This document shows, one piece after another, positions 18,199 to 25,762 of a stretch of DNA of 64,000 nt. A model generated the notes under the pieces. That model made no database searches and was not told the origin of the DNA. It worked only from the letters and a program-made list of their open reading frames with translations. Position 1 is the stretch's first letter. Every line of letters begins with the position of its first letter. The position numbers and the translations under genes were made by a program. This DNA comes from JALONH01 sp046329235. Lineage in GTDB: Bacteria; Bacteroidota; Bacteroidia; Cytophagales; Cytophagaceae. The DNA is taken from NCBI GenBank assembly GCA_046329235.1, contig JAXLVA010000001.1, positions 2,294,001-2,358,000 on the forward strand, written 5' to 3'.

Positions 18199-18630
18199 AT
18201 GAAAGACTTATCTCCAGCGATAGAAAAAAGAATTGATAGCATTTGTGCTGAGGCGGATGATTTGTTTGATAACGAATTATGTGAAGAAGCTATAGCTAAA
18301 TACCAAGAAGCTTTATCTATACTTCCTGAACCATTAGAAGATTACGAACCTTCTGCTTGGTTATTATCCTCTATGGGTGATGTGTATTTGTTCATGGAAA
18401 AATATGAACAAGCATTATTCCATTATGAACATGCGATGGAATGTGTCGATAGCGAAGATAATCCTTACTTACATTTACGCATAGGTCAAAGTTTGTATGA
18501 ACTGCACCGCGACGACGAAGCTGCGGAAAGCTTGTTCGAAGCTTATTTGATAGAAGGAGTTGAGATTTTCGCCGAAGAAGATCCTGCTTACCTCGAATTC
18601 TTAAAAAGTAAAAAGGAATTGCCTGAATAA
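18199..18630 (+). CDS. TPR-repeat protein
   Basis: A 143-residue, acidic, soluble helical protein. Three TPR-like units are seen at about residues 17-50 (DLFDNELCEEAIAKYQEALSI), 53-87 (WLLSSMGDVYLFMEKYEQALFHYEHAM) and 92-125 (YLHLRIGQSLYELHRDDEAAESLFEAYL). TPR proteins mediate protein contacts; the partner is unknown. It starts 3 nt after the pseudouridine synthase stop and is followed by a strong terminator, so it is the last gene of the DksA-like/scpB/rlu run. Confidence 0.85.
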   Translation: MKDLSPAIEKRIDSICAEADDLFDNELCEEAIAKYQEALSILPEPLEDYEPSAWLLSSMGDVYLFMEKYEQALFHYEHAMECVDSEDNPYLHLRIGQSLYELHRDDEAAESLFEAYLIEGVEIFAEEDPAYLEFLKSKKELPE

Positions 18631-18631
18631 T

Positions 18632-18665
18632 AAAAAAAGCCTCGAAAATTTTCGAGGCTTTTTTT
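18632..18665 (+). terminator. Strong (bidirectional-type) terminator
   Basis: A perfect 34-nt palindrome: AAAAAAAGCCTCGAAAA at 18632-18648 pairs with its complement at 18649-18665, ending in seven T. It lies just after the TPR gene stop. Confidence 0.92.
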
Positions 18666-18775
18666 ATGTCTTTTTATTTTTACTTCTATGTTAAACCAAA
18701 CATTGCTACTTGTTTTTGCCCTATCAAATTATTAACTAGTATGTACATGAAGTTTCCTTCTAAACCAATTTTAAC

Positions 18776-20425
18776 ATGACACTTTTCCCTTATCCAATTA
18801 ACGAGAAATATTCTACCAAGACGGCATACTTCTCTATGGAGTTTGCTATTCATCAATCGTTAAAAATATATTCCGGTGGTTTAGGATTCTTAGCAGGCTC
18901 ACACATGCATAGCGCGTATGATTTGCGTCAGCACTTGGTGGGTGTGGGAATGTTATGGAAATATGGTTATTATGACCAAGCCAAAAACGAAGATCAGACC
19001 TTAGCGGTTCAATATACGATTAAAGAATATTCCTTTCTTAAAGACACGGGCATCAAAGTAAGTGTGCAAGTTTTTGGCAAAGACGTTTGGGTAAAAGCAT
19101 ACCTATTAGAAGCTGATACATTTAAATCTGCTCCTATTCTATTGCTTTCAACTGATTTGCATGAAAACGATTATCTATCCCAAACGATTACCCATCACTT
19201 ATACGACCCTAACGAACATACACGCATTGCTCAGAGCATTGTATTAGGTGTTGGAGGAGCAAAGGTATTAGAAGCACTGCAATACCATACGGATATCTAT
19301 CATATCAATGAAGCACACGCCTTACCCGTTGCATATTATTTGTATGAAAAATCAAATTCTTGGAAACAAGTAAAAAATCAATTAGTATTTACTACACACA
19401 CGCCTGAGAAAGCAGGTAACGAATCTCACTCTATCGATTTATTAAGACAAGCATCCTTCTTTCAACATGCACACTGGGACGAAGCTATAGGAAAAGGAGT
19501 GGTTGACGGAGGCATGTTTGATTATACATTGGCAGCACTGCGTATGGCGAAGAAAGCAAATGCTGTATCCAAAATCCATGGAGATGTAAGTCGTGCCATG
19601 TGGTCTTCATATGAAGGCATTTGCCCAATAGATCACATCACTAACTCTCAACATGTAGGGTTCTGGACTGATAAAATATTATTACAAGCTTATCATGAAA
19701 ATAACATGGATAAGTTTCGCGAACGTAAACTTGAATTAAAAGAAAAACTATTTGAAGAAATTGCCGATCAAGAAGGTGATTTGTTATCTCCAAACGTTCT
19801 TACCATTGTTTGGGCTAGAAGATTTGCTGGATATAAGCGTCCGGATTTAATACTACGACATTACGAACGATTCATACATCTGGTCAATCGGATTGAAATG
19901 CCGATACAATTTATCTGGGCCGGGAAACCCTATCCTAAAGACCAACCTGCCATCGATTTGTTCAATCAGATCAAACGCATGACCAAGGAACTATCTAGAG
20001 TAGCTATTTTAGTTGGATATGAGTTAAGCTTGTCTAAACTATTAAAGCAAGGATCGGATGTATGGTTAAACAATCCTAGATTCTCTAGAGAAGCGTCTGG
20101 CACTAGTGGAATGACGGCGGCTATGAATGGAACTATCAACCTATCCAACAGTGATGGATGGATTAACGAGTTCGAGCGCAAGAGTGAGAACATGTTTTTA
20201 ATGCCACATGCAGAACCGGGGACTCCTATACATGAGATGGATGACCTAGATGCAGAATATTTGTTTGAAATTTTAGAAAAAGAAGTAATTCCAACGTATT
20301 ACAACAACCAACAAAAATGGGGTGAAATGGTTTTTGCAGGCATGCATGACGTTATGAAAGATTTTAACTCAGATCGCATGGCAAATGAATATTATGAAAA
20401 AATGTATAATGCGCCCGTGCTTTAA
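18776..20425 (+). CDS. GT35 alpha-glucan phosphorylase homologue lacking the PLP lysine
   Basis: A 549-residue protein of the short alpha-glucan phosphorylase type. Family landmarks: YFSMEFAIHQSLKIYSGGLGFLAGSH (about 17-42, seen in pieces), HINEAHA (about 180), HTPEKAGNE (about 211), ARRFAGYKRPDL (about 345, phosphate-contacting Arg and Lys) and REASGTSGM (about 438). In glycogen phosphorylases the residue right after this last Met is the lysine that holds pyridoxal phosphate; here it is Thr447 (ACG at 20114-20116). Phosphorolysis by the usual PLP mechanism is therefore doubtful. It may be a PLP-free glucan transferase or an inactive relative. It is preceded by a terminator and appears monocistronic. 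Confidence 0.85.
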   Translation: MTLFPYPINEKYSTKTAYFSMEFAIHQSLKIYSGGLGFLAGSHMHSAYDLRQHLVGVGMLWKYGYYDQAKNEDQTLAVQYTIKEYSFLKDTGIKVSVQVFGKDVWVKAYLLEADTFKSAPILLLSTDLHENDYLSQTITHHLYDPNEHTRIAQSIVLGVGGAKVLEALQYHTDIYHINEAHALPVAYYLYEKSNSWKQVKNQLVFTTHTPEKAGNESHSIDLLRQASFFQHAHWDEAIGKGVVDGGMFDYTLAALRMAKKANAVSKIHGDVSRAMWSSYEGICPIDHITNSQHVGFWTDKILLQAYHENNMDKFRERKLELKEKLFEEIADQEGDLLSPNVLTIVWARRFAGYKRPDLILRHYERFIHLVNRIEMPIQFIWAGKPYPKDQPAIDLFNQIKRMTKELSRVAILVGYELSLSKLLKQGSDVWLNNPRFSREASGTSGMTAAMNGTINLSNSDGWINEFERKSENMFLMPHAEPGTPIHEMDDLDAEYLFEILEKEVIPTYYNNQQKWGEMVFAGMHDVMKDFNSDRMANEYYEKMYNAPVL

Positions 20426-20468
20426 CCTTAACTAAAAAGTATTTATATCAAAATATTTAATTGCCTTT

Positions 20469-21125
20469 ATGATATTATTAAGCGAAAACCAAATACAAGC
20501 AATTTCCTCTGAGATTGAATTATTGAACAATACTATCGATACTATTTTATCCGATATATCTTCTTCGTATCCATATACAGAATTCCCTGCGGCCAATCTT
20601 AAAGACTTTGTTTCCAAGTTAGAAGACTTTCACGATTTCAAAGAAGAGAATTATACATACTATGTACACAGAGCGATTCGATTAAAAGATAAACCTAACT
20701 CCGGTTTAATATTTCTAATCTATCAACACGAAGTAGAAAAAATAAGTCGACATACCAATCGTGTACTTTACAAAAACACAGAAACGATTACCGAAATCGA
20801 ATGTATCGCCTACACTCAATTAGACAAAAGCTACGGTCGCACATTCATTCGACCAGAAACTATTTCCGATAAAGTTTCTGAATTTTTCTATTCTAAGGAA
20901 ATTGATTTTGAAGAAACTCCAGAGTTTAGTGCCAACTATTTTGTTGTTTCTAAAAACAAAGAGGTATTTAAATCAAACATCTCCGTTGCTTTTACTGAAG
21001 CTGTCAATCGTAGAAAAGATTGGGAAATTGAAACCAACGGACAATTCTTAATCGCTCGACTTGACAATTCTTCTGCACCGGAAAACATCAAAGATTTTAT
21101 TCAACTTATTTTAGAATTAAATTAA
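20469..21125 (+). CDS. Conserved-looking protein of unknown function
   Basis: A 218-residue soluble protein I do not recognise. No signal peptide or membrane span. A helical N-terminus (LSENQIQAISSEIELLNNTIDTIL) is followed by a mixed alpha/beta body with many aromatic residues. It starts 43 nt after the phosphorylase gene, and its stop TAA is immediately followed by the ATG of the DUF2200 gene, which implies co-transcription and translational coupling with it. Codon use matches its neighbours, so there is no sign of recent transfer. Confidence 0.65.
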   Translation: MILLSENQIQAISSEIELLNNTIDTILSDISSSYPYTEFPAANLKDFVSKLEDFHDFKEENYTYYVHRAIRLKDKPNSGLIFLIYQHEVEKISRHTNRVLYKNTETITEIECIAYTQLDKSYGRTFIRPETISDKVSEFFYSKEIDFEETPEFSANYFVVSKNKEVFKSNISVAFTEAVNRRKDWEIETNGQFLIARLDNSSAPENIKDFIQLILELN

Positions 21126-21476
21126 ATGAACAACACTCGAGTATTCAAGATGGCATTTGGAAGTGTATATCCTCATTATGTTGCAAAAGCAGAGAAGAAA
21201 GGCCGTACCAAGGATGAAGTGGACGAAATTATTCGATGGTTAACAGGATATACTCAAGCTAAACTGGAGAAAATCATTTCCGACAAAACGGATTTTGAAA
21301 CGTTTTTTGCTCTAGCACCCAAGCCAAATCCTAATGTAGATAAAATCACGGGCGTTATTTGCGGTTATCGAGTTGAAGATATTGAAGACCCGTTAATGCA
21401 AAAGATTCGCTACTTAGATAAACTAATTGATGAGCTTGCGAAAGGTAAGGTAATGGAGAAAATTTTAAGAAAGTAA
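21126..21476 (+). CDS. DUF2200 family protein
   Basis: A 116-residue protein matching DUF2200 in length and sequence: RVFKMAFGSVYPHYVAKAEKKGRTKDEVDEII at the start and ITGVICGYRVEDIEDPLMQKIRYLDKLIDELAKGK at the end (both read in pieces). The function is unknown; it is a small soluble helical protein found widely in bacteria. It directly follows the previous gene with no spacer and ends before the hairpin at 21544-21573. Confidence 0.88.
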   Translation: MNNTRVFKMAFGSVYPHYVAKAEKKGRTKDEVDEIIRWLTGYTQAKLEKIISDKTDFETFFALAPKPNPNVDKITGVICGYRVEDIEDPLMQKIRYLDKLIDELAKGKVMEKILRK

Positions 21477-21543
21477 GTCATGCATTTTTTTACAATATGA
21501 CTTATGTATATACCCTTAAACTAAATTATCAGAAAAAGACTTC

Positions 21544-21573
21544 GAATAGGTATTACATCCTATTCTTTTTTTT
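21544..21573 (+). terminator. Terminator of the DUF2200 gene
   Basis: GAATAGG (21544-21550) pairs with CCTATTC (21559-21565) and is followed by eight T (21566-21573). It overlaps the 3' end of the opposing membrane-protein gene, whose stop is at 21553-21555. Confidence 0.8.
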
Positions 21574-22938
21574 CACATATTTTGACGTGTCGGCAAACAC
21601 AAAGTATGGCGAATGAAATTCACTATAATCATGGGCACCCCATTTAGTAATAACGCAATGATTATTAGACAAAGCATAATCAAACTCATTTTCTTGATAA
21701 GCAATAATCACCGACCTAGTCTGGCCCGTTTCCATTGTTGACAACAACCAAAATTCATATGAACTAGCCCAATCCATTAACAAGGTATCCTTGGGAAAGT
21801 CGTTAATAGAATAAATAATTTTCTTGTTTTGATCATGAGCGGTCGTAGATAAAATATCTTTATACATATTCAACCTAGATTGATAAACAGTAGAAACCAT
21901 CCACATTCGAAATAAAAACGCCACTTGAATTACCAATAAAAAAACAAACAACCATTGCTTACAGTTTTTCTCAAATAAAACATTCACGATGGGAAGTGAC
22001 ACAAAAAAAGCAAGGAGTTGATACTGGTTTTCTAAATAAAATTGTTCTGCACCATTCGGATAAGTAATACCTATAATAGACACTAACAACACATTAAACA
22101 ATAATACTAACAACAGTTTCAAAAAGTCATTTTGAAGTGTGTAGTATAACACCAGCCCCAAAAGTGATGCAATCCAAAGGTAATAATCACTCACTACATA
22201 TTGAGCAAATTTTTTAAAAGAGTAAAGGTGTACAAATTCGCTCCAGGAAAAGGAGTAATTCGATATAGTATCCAAGGCTCCGCTATCATAGCTTGTCTTA
22301 AACCAAATCGATTTCACTCCATATATCAAAATGAAGAAACTAAATATGACTACAGTTTTCCATTTTTTATCCTTATATGTTAACCAATAAAAACCAGCGG
22401 CAAAGCCCATTGGGAATATGACTAAAGGGTGCGAAAACACGATAACTACCAACAATAATAAGATTAAAATACCAACACCAACTTTTGCACTATTCACTGC
22501 ATCATACCAATATTCAAGTGTTGCAAGGAACAAAAATACAAAAGCCATGCCTTGGGGTAATTCCGATTGAATCCAAAAGAACGTATGCGTCACCATTAGT
22601 AACAAATAAATTAAATAGGCTGCACCTATTTTATAATTTTTATAAACCCCTACTATCACCCCAAATGCTATAGCTGGCAATATCACAAAACTTGTAGAAT
22701 AAAGTATAGCTATAGATGAAAGTGGAAGCCCAAGAAAATCACCTAACATTGGGAACATTTGTGTAAAGAATGCTGCAAATCTATAGTTTTGAATAGCGAA
22801 GGCTTGGTCTTTTAGAATATAAAACAAATGAAAAGATATATCTAAAAACACTGTGCGTTCTTGATAAAAATAAACAGATGCACCAAGCGATAAAACAAAA
22901 GACAAGACACCTAAAATTGAAATGTATTTATTTGACAT
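21553..22938 (-). CDS. Polytopic membrane protein, function unknown
   Basis: A 461-residue protein with about ten membrane spans and a small C-terminal soluble part (about 370-461). The pattern (short loop after the first span, repeated aromatic spans, Q/E-containing loop FFWIQSELPQGMAF near 121-134) recalls GT-C type sugar-lipid transferases or O-antigen enzymes, but I see no Asp/Glu motif I can trust. Conserved hypothetical membrane proteins of this size are common in Bacteroidota. The last codons read ADTSKYVKKKNRM. It is followed on the same strand by DUF1569, 21 nt away on its upstream side. Confidence 0.7.
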   Translation of the reverse strand: MSNKYISILGVLSFVLSLGASVYFYQERTVFLDISFHLFYILKDQAFAIQNYRFAAFFTQMFPMLGDFLGLPLSSIAILYSTSFVILPAIAFGVIVGVYKNYKIGAAYLIYLLLMVTHTFFWIQSELPQGMAFVFLFLATLEYWYDAVNSAKVGVGILILLLLVVIVFSHPLVIFPMGFAAGFYWLTYKDKKWKTVVIFSFFILIYGVKSIWFKTSYDSGALDTISNYSFSWSEFVHLYSFKKFAQYVVSDYYLWIASLLGLVLYYTLQNDFLKLLLVLLFNVLLVSIIGITYPNGAEQFYLENQYQLLAFFVSLPIVNVLFEKNCKQWLFVFLLVIQVAFLFRMWMVSTVYQSRLNMYKDILSTTAHDQNKKIIYSINDFPKDTLLMDWASSYEFWLLSTMETGQTRSVIIAYQENEFDYALSNNHCVITKWGAHDYSEFHSPYFVFADTSKYVKKKNRM

Positions 22939-22959
22939 TTATAAATAATAAAGTGTTAA

Positions 22960-23418
22960 TTATACCCCAAACTGCTTCAAGTGATGATCTAGATGTTTAT
23001 AGAACATATTGTTCCACTCTTGAATAGTAAGTTTACCGAAAGAGAGCGACTCTTTCCCATCAAAAAATGAAGGTCCTACTTCTACCGTTTTTTGTAAATA
23101 CTTTTTCAAACGCTCCTTCTCTACCTGAAAGTTCTTTTCCTCCTTGATGATAAAAGCCGGAGCCGTCTTGCTGCTTTTTTGGTATTGTTTTTCACTCACC
23201 ACATAATCTTTCACAATCCATTTTAAAACCAAACGCATCAATGGATTGGGTTTAGAGTGAATATTGTCAAATGCCATTTCATAAGTAACACAACAATGAG
23301 CCAACATTTGACTCACATTCATAGTACCCCATAAGGCGTTGGAATCAGTTGTTAATTGATCTATACGATCAATTACTCCATTAGACACTTCTTCTGAAAA
23401 AATATTAGGTAACGACAT
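22960..23418 (-). CDS. DUF1569 (DinB-like) protein
   Basis: A 152-residue four-helix protein of the DinB/DUF1569 group. The histidines that bind a metal in this fold can be seen in QMLAHCCVTYEM (about residue 41) and HLDHHLKQF (about 142-147). Other landmarks are LTTDSNALWGTMN and FGKLTIQEWNNMFYKHL. Family members include thiol-dependent transferases; no substrate can be named here. Upstream neighbour is the small exported barrel-like gene 4 nt away, so the genes from the M20 amidohydrolase to this one may be co-transcribed. Confidence 0.85.
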   Translation of the reverse strand: MSLPNIFSEEVSNGVIDRIDQLTTDSNALWGTMNVSQMLAHCCVTYEMAFDNIHSKPNPLMRLVLKWIVKDYVVSEKQYQKSSKTAPAFIIKEEKNFQVEKERLKKYLQKTVEVGPSFFDGKESLSFGKLTIQEWNNMFYKHLDHHLKQFGV

Positions 23419-23422
23419 CGTA

Positions 23423-24043
23423 TTATAATCTTATAAATAAACCACCCGAAAAATCAAGTTGCATTTGATTAGAATAGGTTCCAATACTTGGCCTCACACC
23501 ACCACTGCCGACAGAAACACCTAATCCTACTCCATTCATAGGAGCTTGTACTCGGGCTTGTGCACGAATTCCAACTCTTTCATTTAATAGATATTTAACA
23601 CCGGCTGTTATACCTGAAGCAAATGACCATTCTTGCTGGTAACCTGTATAAGAAAAGTTTCGATGCATAGCTCCAATACTTATTGTTAAGAAGGGCATCA
23701 AATCCGGATTGGATAAAGGGAATATTTTCATCATACCACCTGTTAGGTAGCCTTGCGTATATGGTGCATCTGCCAATACTCTTATCCCGTTATTATCATA
23801 TATGTATATCTGCTGCGTTGAAGTAAGATAATTATAACTTAACTCTAGATGTTTGGTATCATCCATAATATAATTCACCACACCGGAATAAACCGGAGCA
23901 TTTACAATTTCTCTTCCTGCTAACATCCAACCAATCATTCCGCTTACATCAAATTTTGGGCGATAAGAAGTCATTGGCACGTCTTGTGCATTCAAGCAAA
24001 ACACTTGAACGGTCAAAATCATTAAAAATAAGAATCGTTTCAT
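23423..24043 (-). CDS. Small exported beta-rich protein (possible outer-membrane barrel)
   Basis: A 206-residue protein with signal peptide MKRFLFLMILTVQVFCLNA. The rest alternates polar and aromatic/hydrophobic residues with many Gly (FDVSGMIGWMLAG, YNYLTSTQ, ASGITAGVKYLLNERVGIRAQARVQ) and ends DFSGGLFIRL, a terminal beta-strand ending in an aromatic-containing IRL. This resembles an eight-stranded outer-membrane barrel. No specific family is recognised. It is 4 nt upstream of DUF1569 and 4 nt downstream of the M20 gene. Confidence 0.75.
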   Translation of the reverse strand: MKRFLFLMILTVQVFCLNAQDVPMTSYRPKFDVSGMIGWMLAGREIVNAPVYSGVVNYIMDDTKHLELSYNYLTSTQQIYIYDNNGIRVLADAPYTQGYLTGGMMKIFPLSNPDLMPFLTISIGAMHRNFSYTGYQQEWSFASGITAGVKYLLNERVGIRAQARVQAPMNGVGLGVSVGSGGVRPSIGTYSNQMQLDFSGGLFIRL

Positions 24044-24047
24044 ATGT

Positions 24048-25244
24048 TTATTTGGTAAATGCTAATTCTTGAACAGTTAACCAGGCCATCATACCTGAGC
24101 CTAATTCCAAAGCACTTTCATCTATATCAAATGTAGAGGTATGAACACCGGATATAATACCCTTTGCTTCATTACGAACTCCTAATCGATAAAAACAAGC
24201 ATCAATTTCCTGAGTATAATAAGCAAAGTCTTCCGCCGCCATCCACAAATCAATATCCAACACATTGTCTTGTCCTGCATATTCAATAGCAGCTTGTTTC
24301 AATCGAGCAGTCAACTCTGGATCATTCTTTAAAAATGGATAACCATCTTTAATATCTATCTCACAAGAACCACCCATGCCTTCCGCTAAAGCTGTTGCTA
24401 TTTGTTTGATTTTCTTTTTAGCTTCCGCTCGCCATGCTTCGTTTAACGTACGAAAAGTGCCTTCGATTTTTACTTCCTCCGGAATCACATTCGTAGCACC
24501 CAAGCCTTCAATTTTACCAAAAGATAAAACAGCAGGAATTCTAGGATCAATCACACGGCTCACCACTTGTTGCAACGCTACGATAATATGAGATGCGATT
24601 AAAATTGGATCAATGTTTTTATCCGGCATAGCAGCATGCCCACCTTTACCTTTAACAGTAATGTATATCTCATCTGCACTCGCCATGTACATTCCCTCAC
24701 GGAAACCTACTTTACCAACCGGTATCATAGTCATTACATGTTGACCAATAATATAATCAGGTTTGGGGTTTTCTAATACCCCCTCTTTAATCATTAATGA
24801 AGCTCCTCCCGGGAATTTTTCTTCGCCGGGCTGAAAAATAAACTTAACGGTACCCTCGAATGAATCTTTCAATTGATTCAATATTCGAGCGGTTCCCAAC
24901 ATAGAAGAAGTATGAACATCATGCCCACAAGCATGCATTACTCCGGGATTCTTAGACTTATAAGGAACATCATTCTTCTCTTCAATAGGCAATGCATCCA
25001 TATCAGCGCGAAGCGCTAATACTTTTTTCTCAGGATTTTTTCCTTTTACATAAGCAACAATTCCTGTTCCGGCTACTCCTGTCTCATGTTCTATTCCGAA
25101 TGACTTTAATAATCCGGACACATAAGCCATGGTATTGTTCTCTTCAAATGATAATTCAGGATGAGCATGAATGTGACGTCTGTATGCTACTACATCCCCG
25201 GCAAACTGCTTGGCTAAATCTTTAATACTATCTTTAACACTCAT
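24048..25244 (-). CDS. M20-family amidohydrolase
   Basis: A 398-residue zinc amidohydrolase of the N-acyl-amino-acid/IAA-conjugate hydrolase group (M20D). Metal and catalytic residues appear in order: RADMDALPIEE (about 80-90), MHACGHDVHTSSM (about 103-115), the catalytic Glu pair in QPGEEKFPGG (about 139-148), GQHV (about 167) and MAAEDFAYY (about 355). The dimerisation domain is at about 185-300. No signal peptide. Substrates are N-acyl amino acids or similar amides; the exact one is unknown. One nucleotide separates its start from the SPOR gene upstream, so they are co-transcribed. Confidence 0.92.
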   Translation of the reverse strand: MSVKDSIKDLAKQFAGDVVAYRRHIHAHPELSFEENNTMAYVSGLLKSFGIEHETGVAGTGIVAYVKGKNPEKKVLALRADMDALPIEEKNDVPYKSKNPGVMHACGHDVHTSSMLGTARILNQLKDSFEGTVKFIFQPGEEKFPGGASLMIKEGVLENPKPDYIIGQHVMTMIPVGKVGFREGMYMASADEIYITVKGKGGHAAMPDKNIDPILIASHIIVALQQVVSRVIDPRIPAVLSFGKIEGLGATNVIPEEVKIEGTFRTLNEAWRAEAKKKIKQIATALAEGMGGSCEIDIKDGYPFLKNDPELTARLKQAAIEYAGQDNVLDIDLWMAAEDFAYYTQEIDACFYRLGVRNEAKGIISGVHTSTFDIDESALELGSGMMAWLTVQELAFTK

Positions 25245-25245
25245 A

Positions 25246-25758
25246 TTACTTTGCCGGCATTATCATATCCGGAACTATCATTGCATTAGGAAACTGTTTT
25301 CGCAAATCATTCAATATGTAATTTGCTTGTACTCTATCTGTGAAGTTTCCAACCTTTACTCGGAATGTAGGTTGTTTAAAATCGGTATATACGCTTAAGT
25401 TAGGATCGTATTGATAAATTTGCTTACGAACCTTAGAGGACTCATCACTGCTGGTTCCACTGTAAACTAGTATTCGATATCCTGATATCTCCTGCAATGT
25501 TCTATTCGCAGCAATTGAATCCAACTTTTTATTCAACACCACTGCGTCGTCTTCTGTAGTCGCAGGGAAATTAGCAGATGCGTTCGTATTTGTATTTTGA
25601 TTGGAATTAGAGTTGTTTACATTCTCTTCCCAAGTAGGACGAACCTGCGACAAGTCTTCTTTATAATTCTGAGTTGCGTGATTTTTATTTTTCTGTGCAG
25701 CACACGAAAAACTCAATACCAACATGACACCATAAATAAAATACGAATATCTATTCAT
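25246..25758 (-). CDS. SPOR-domain lipoprotein
   Basis: A 170-residue lipoprotein. The signal peptide ends in a lipobox, VLSFSCAA, with Cys19 as the likely acylated residue. A disordered Asn/Thr-rich spacer (about 45-65) leads to a SPOR domain (about 90-166): GYRILVYSGTSSDE, PTFRVKVGNFTDRVQANYILNDLRKQFPNAMIV. SPOR domains bind denuded peptidoglycan glycan strands, often at the septum. It lies 4 nt after the secA stop and 1 nt before the M20 gene. Confidence 0.9.
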   Translation of the reverse strand: MNRYSYFIYGVMLVLSFSCAAQKNKNHATQNYKEDLSQVRPTWEENVNNSNSNQNTNTNASANFPATTEDDAVVLNKKLDSIAANRTLQEISGYRILVYSGTSSDESSKVRKQIYQYDPNLSVYTDFKQPTFRVKVGNFTDRVQANYILNDLRKQFPNAMIVPDMIMPAK

Positions 25759-25762
25759 AAGC

